DNA from: an uncultured Lachnospiraceae bacterium
GTDB lineage: Bacteria; Bacillota; Clostridia; Lachnospirales; Lachnospiraceae
DNA length: 22,045 bases
Assembly: GCA_910587895.1 (NCBI GenBank)
Contig: CAJUOE010000092.1
Span: forward strand, 1-22,045
Direction: 5' to 3'
The notes under the pieces: model-generated
Database searches by the model: none
Told to the model about the DNA's origin: nothing
Seen by the model: the letters and a program-made list of their open reading frames with translations, nothing else
Program-made: the position numbers and the translations under genes
In this document: one piece after another, positions 21,987-22,045 of the stretch
Layout: each line of letters starts with the position of its first letter
Numbering within the stretch: the stretch's first letter is position 1

Positions 21987-22045
21987 ATGGTAGCGATGAA
22001 AAATGTAAGTAAGATGTTTGGCAGTGATAGTAGGGGGAAGAGGTG
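21987..22045 (+). CDS. ABC transporter ATP-binding protein, start only (continues past window)
   Basis: An ATG with AAGAGGAG at good spacing opens MVAMKNVSKMFGSDSRGKR, the usual first strand of an ABC ATPase (L/M-x-N-V-S-K-x-F/Y-G). Only 19 codons are in the window, before the Walker A. It follows the permease by 41 bases and presumably powers it (LolD/MacB-type ATPase). Confidence 0.75.
   Translation, partial: MVAMKNVSKMFGSDSRGKR

Noticed and set aside
1..22045. CRISPR array, tRNA or rRNA genes
   Set aside because: No regularly spaced direct repeats, cloverleaf or rRNA-like sequence was seen on reading the window; the only tandem repeats are the two 41-bp and two 12-bp pairs.

Overview
The window looks like chromosome from a spore-forming, anaerobic Firmicute, most likely a Lachnospiraceae-type Clostridium relative. 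The grounds are AGGAGG ribosome sites, a YlmC/YmxH sporulation protein, a GlpP-type glycerol operon with the DUF1667 variant of anaerobic glycerol-3-phosphate dehydrogenase, and DUF6120/PadR small-protein cassettes. This placement rests on gene content and protein resemblance recalled from memory, not on a search.

Left part (1-3201): the 3' end of an ABC-2-type exporter permease; a decayed intergenic zone with a relic of an Rpn-type transposase/nuclease C-terminus and a perfect palindrome; a small minus-strand peptide gene with two Cys/Asp-rich repeats (RiPP-precursor-like); and, divergent from it, ahpC followed by a stand-alone AhpF-N-terminal-like disulfide carrier.

Centre (3238-9904): a complete glycerol regulon. 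A leader with an intrinsic terminator precedes glpP (glycerol-3-phosphate-responsive antiterminator), then glpK, glpF, a structured RNA-like spacer, a GlpA-like FAD/2Fe-2S dehydrogenase, a second FAD/NAD-type oxidoreductase and a DUF1667 Fe-S protein, closed by a strong terminator. Together they import, phosphorylate and anaerobically oxidise glycerol. A ylmC-like gene follows.

10369-15241: a maltodextrin-type ABC uptake operon (binding lipoprotein, two permeases, no dedicated ATPase) and malQ. A hairpin and two 41-bp palindromic tandem repeats lie between the last permease gene and malQ. The 3' end of malQ overlaps an orphan MNT-type nucleotidyltransferase gene.

15470-22045: a visibly more AT-rich accessory block. 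It holds an unrecognised three-gene membrane-protein operon on the minus strand with a leader terminator; a PadR / DUF6120 / secreted-peptide operon on the minus strand; and on the plus strand three closely similar promoters (TTGACA-N17-TATAnT followed by ATAAAGTAT or ATGAAGTAT). The first heads a leader relic that ends in a terminator, the second an 85-residue protein, and the third a long structured leader, a secreted cysteine-free peptide, an FtsX-type permease and the start of an ABC ATPase. The last three resemble lactococcin-972-type gene order. The repeated promoter/leader module is the most novel-looking signal in the window.
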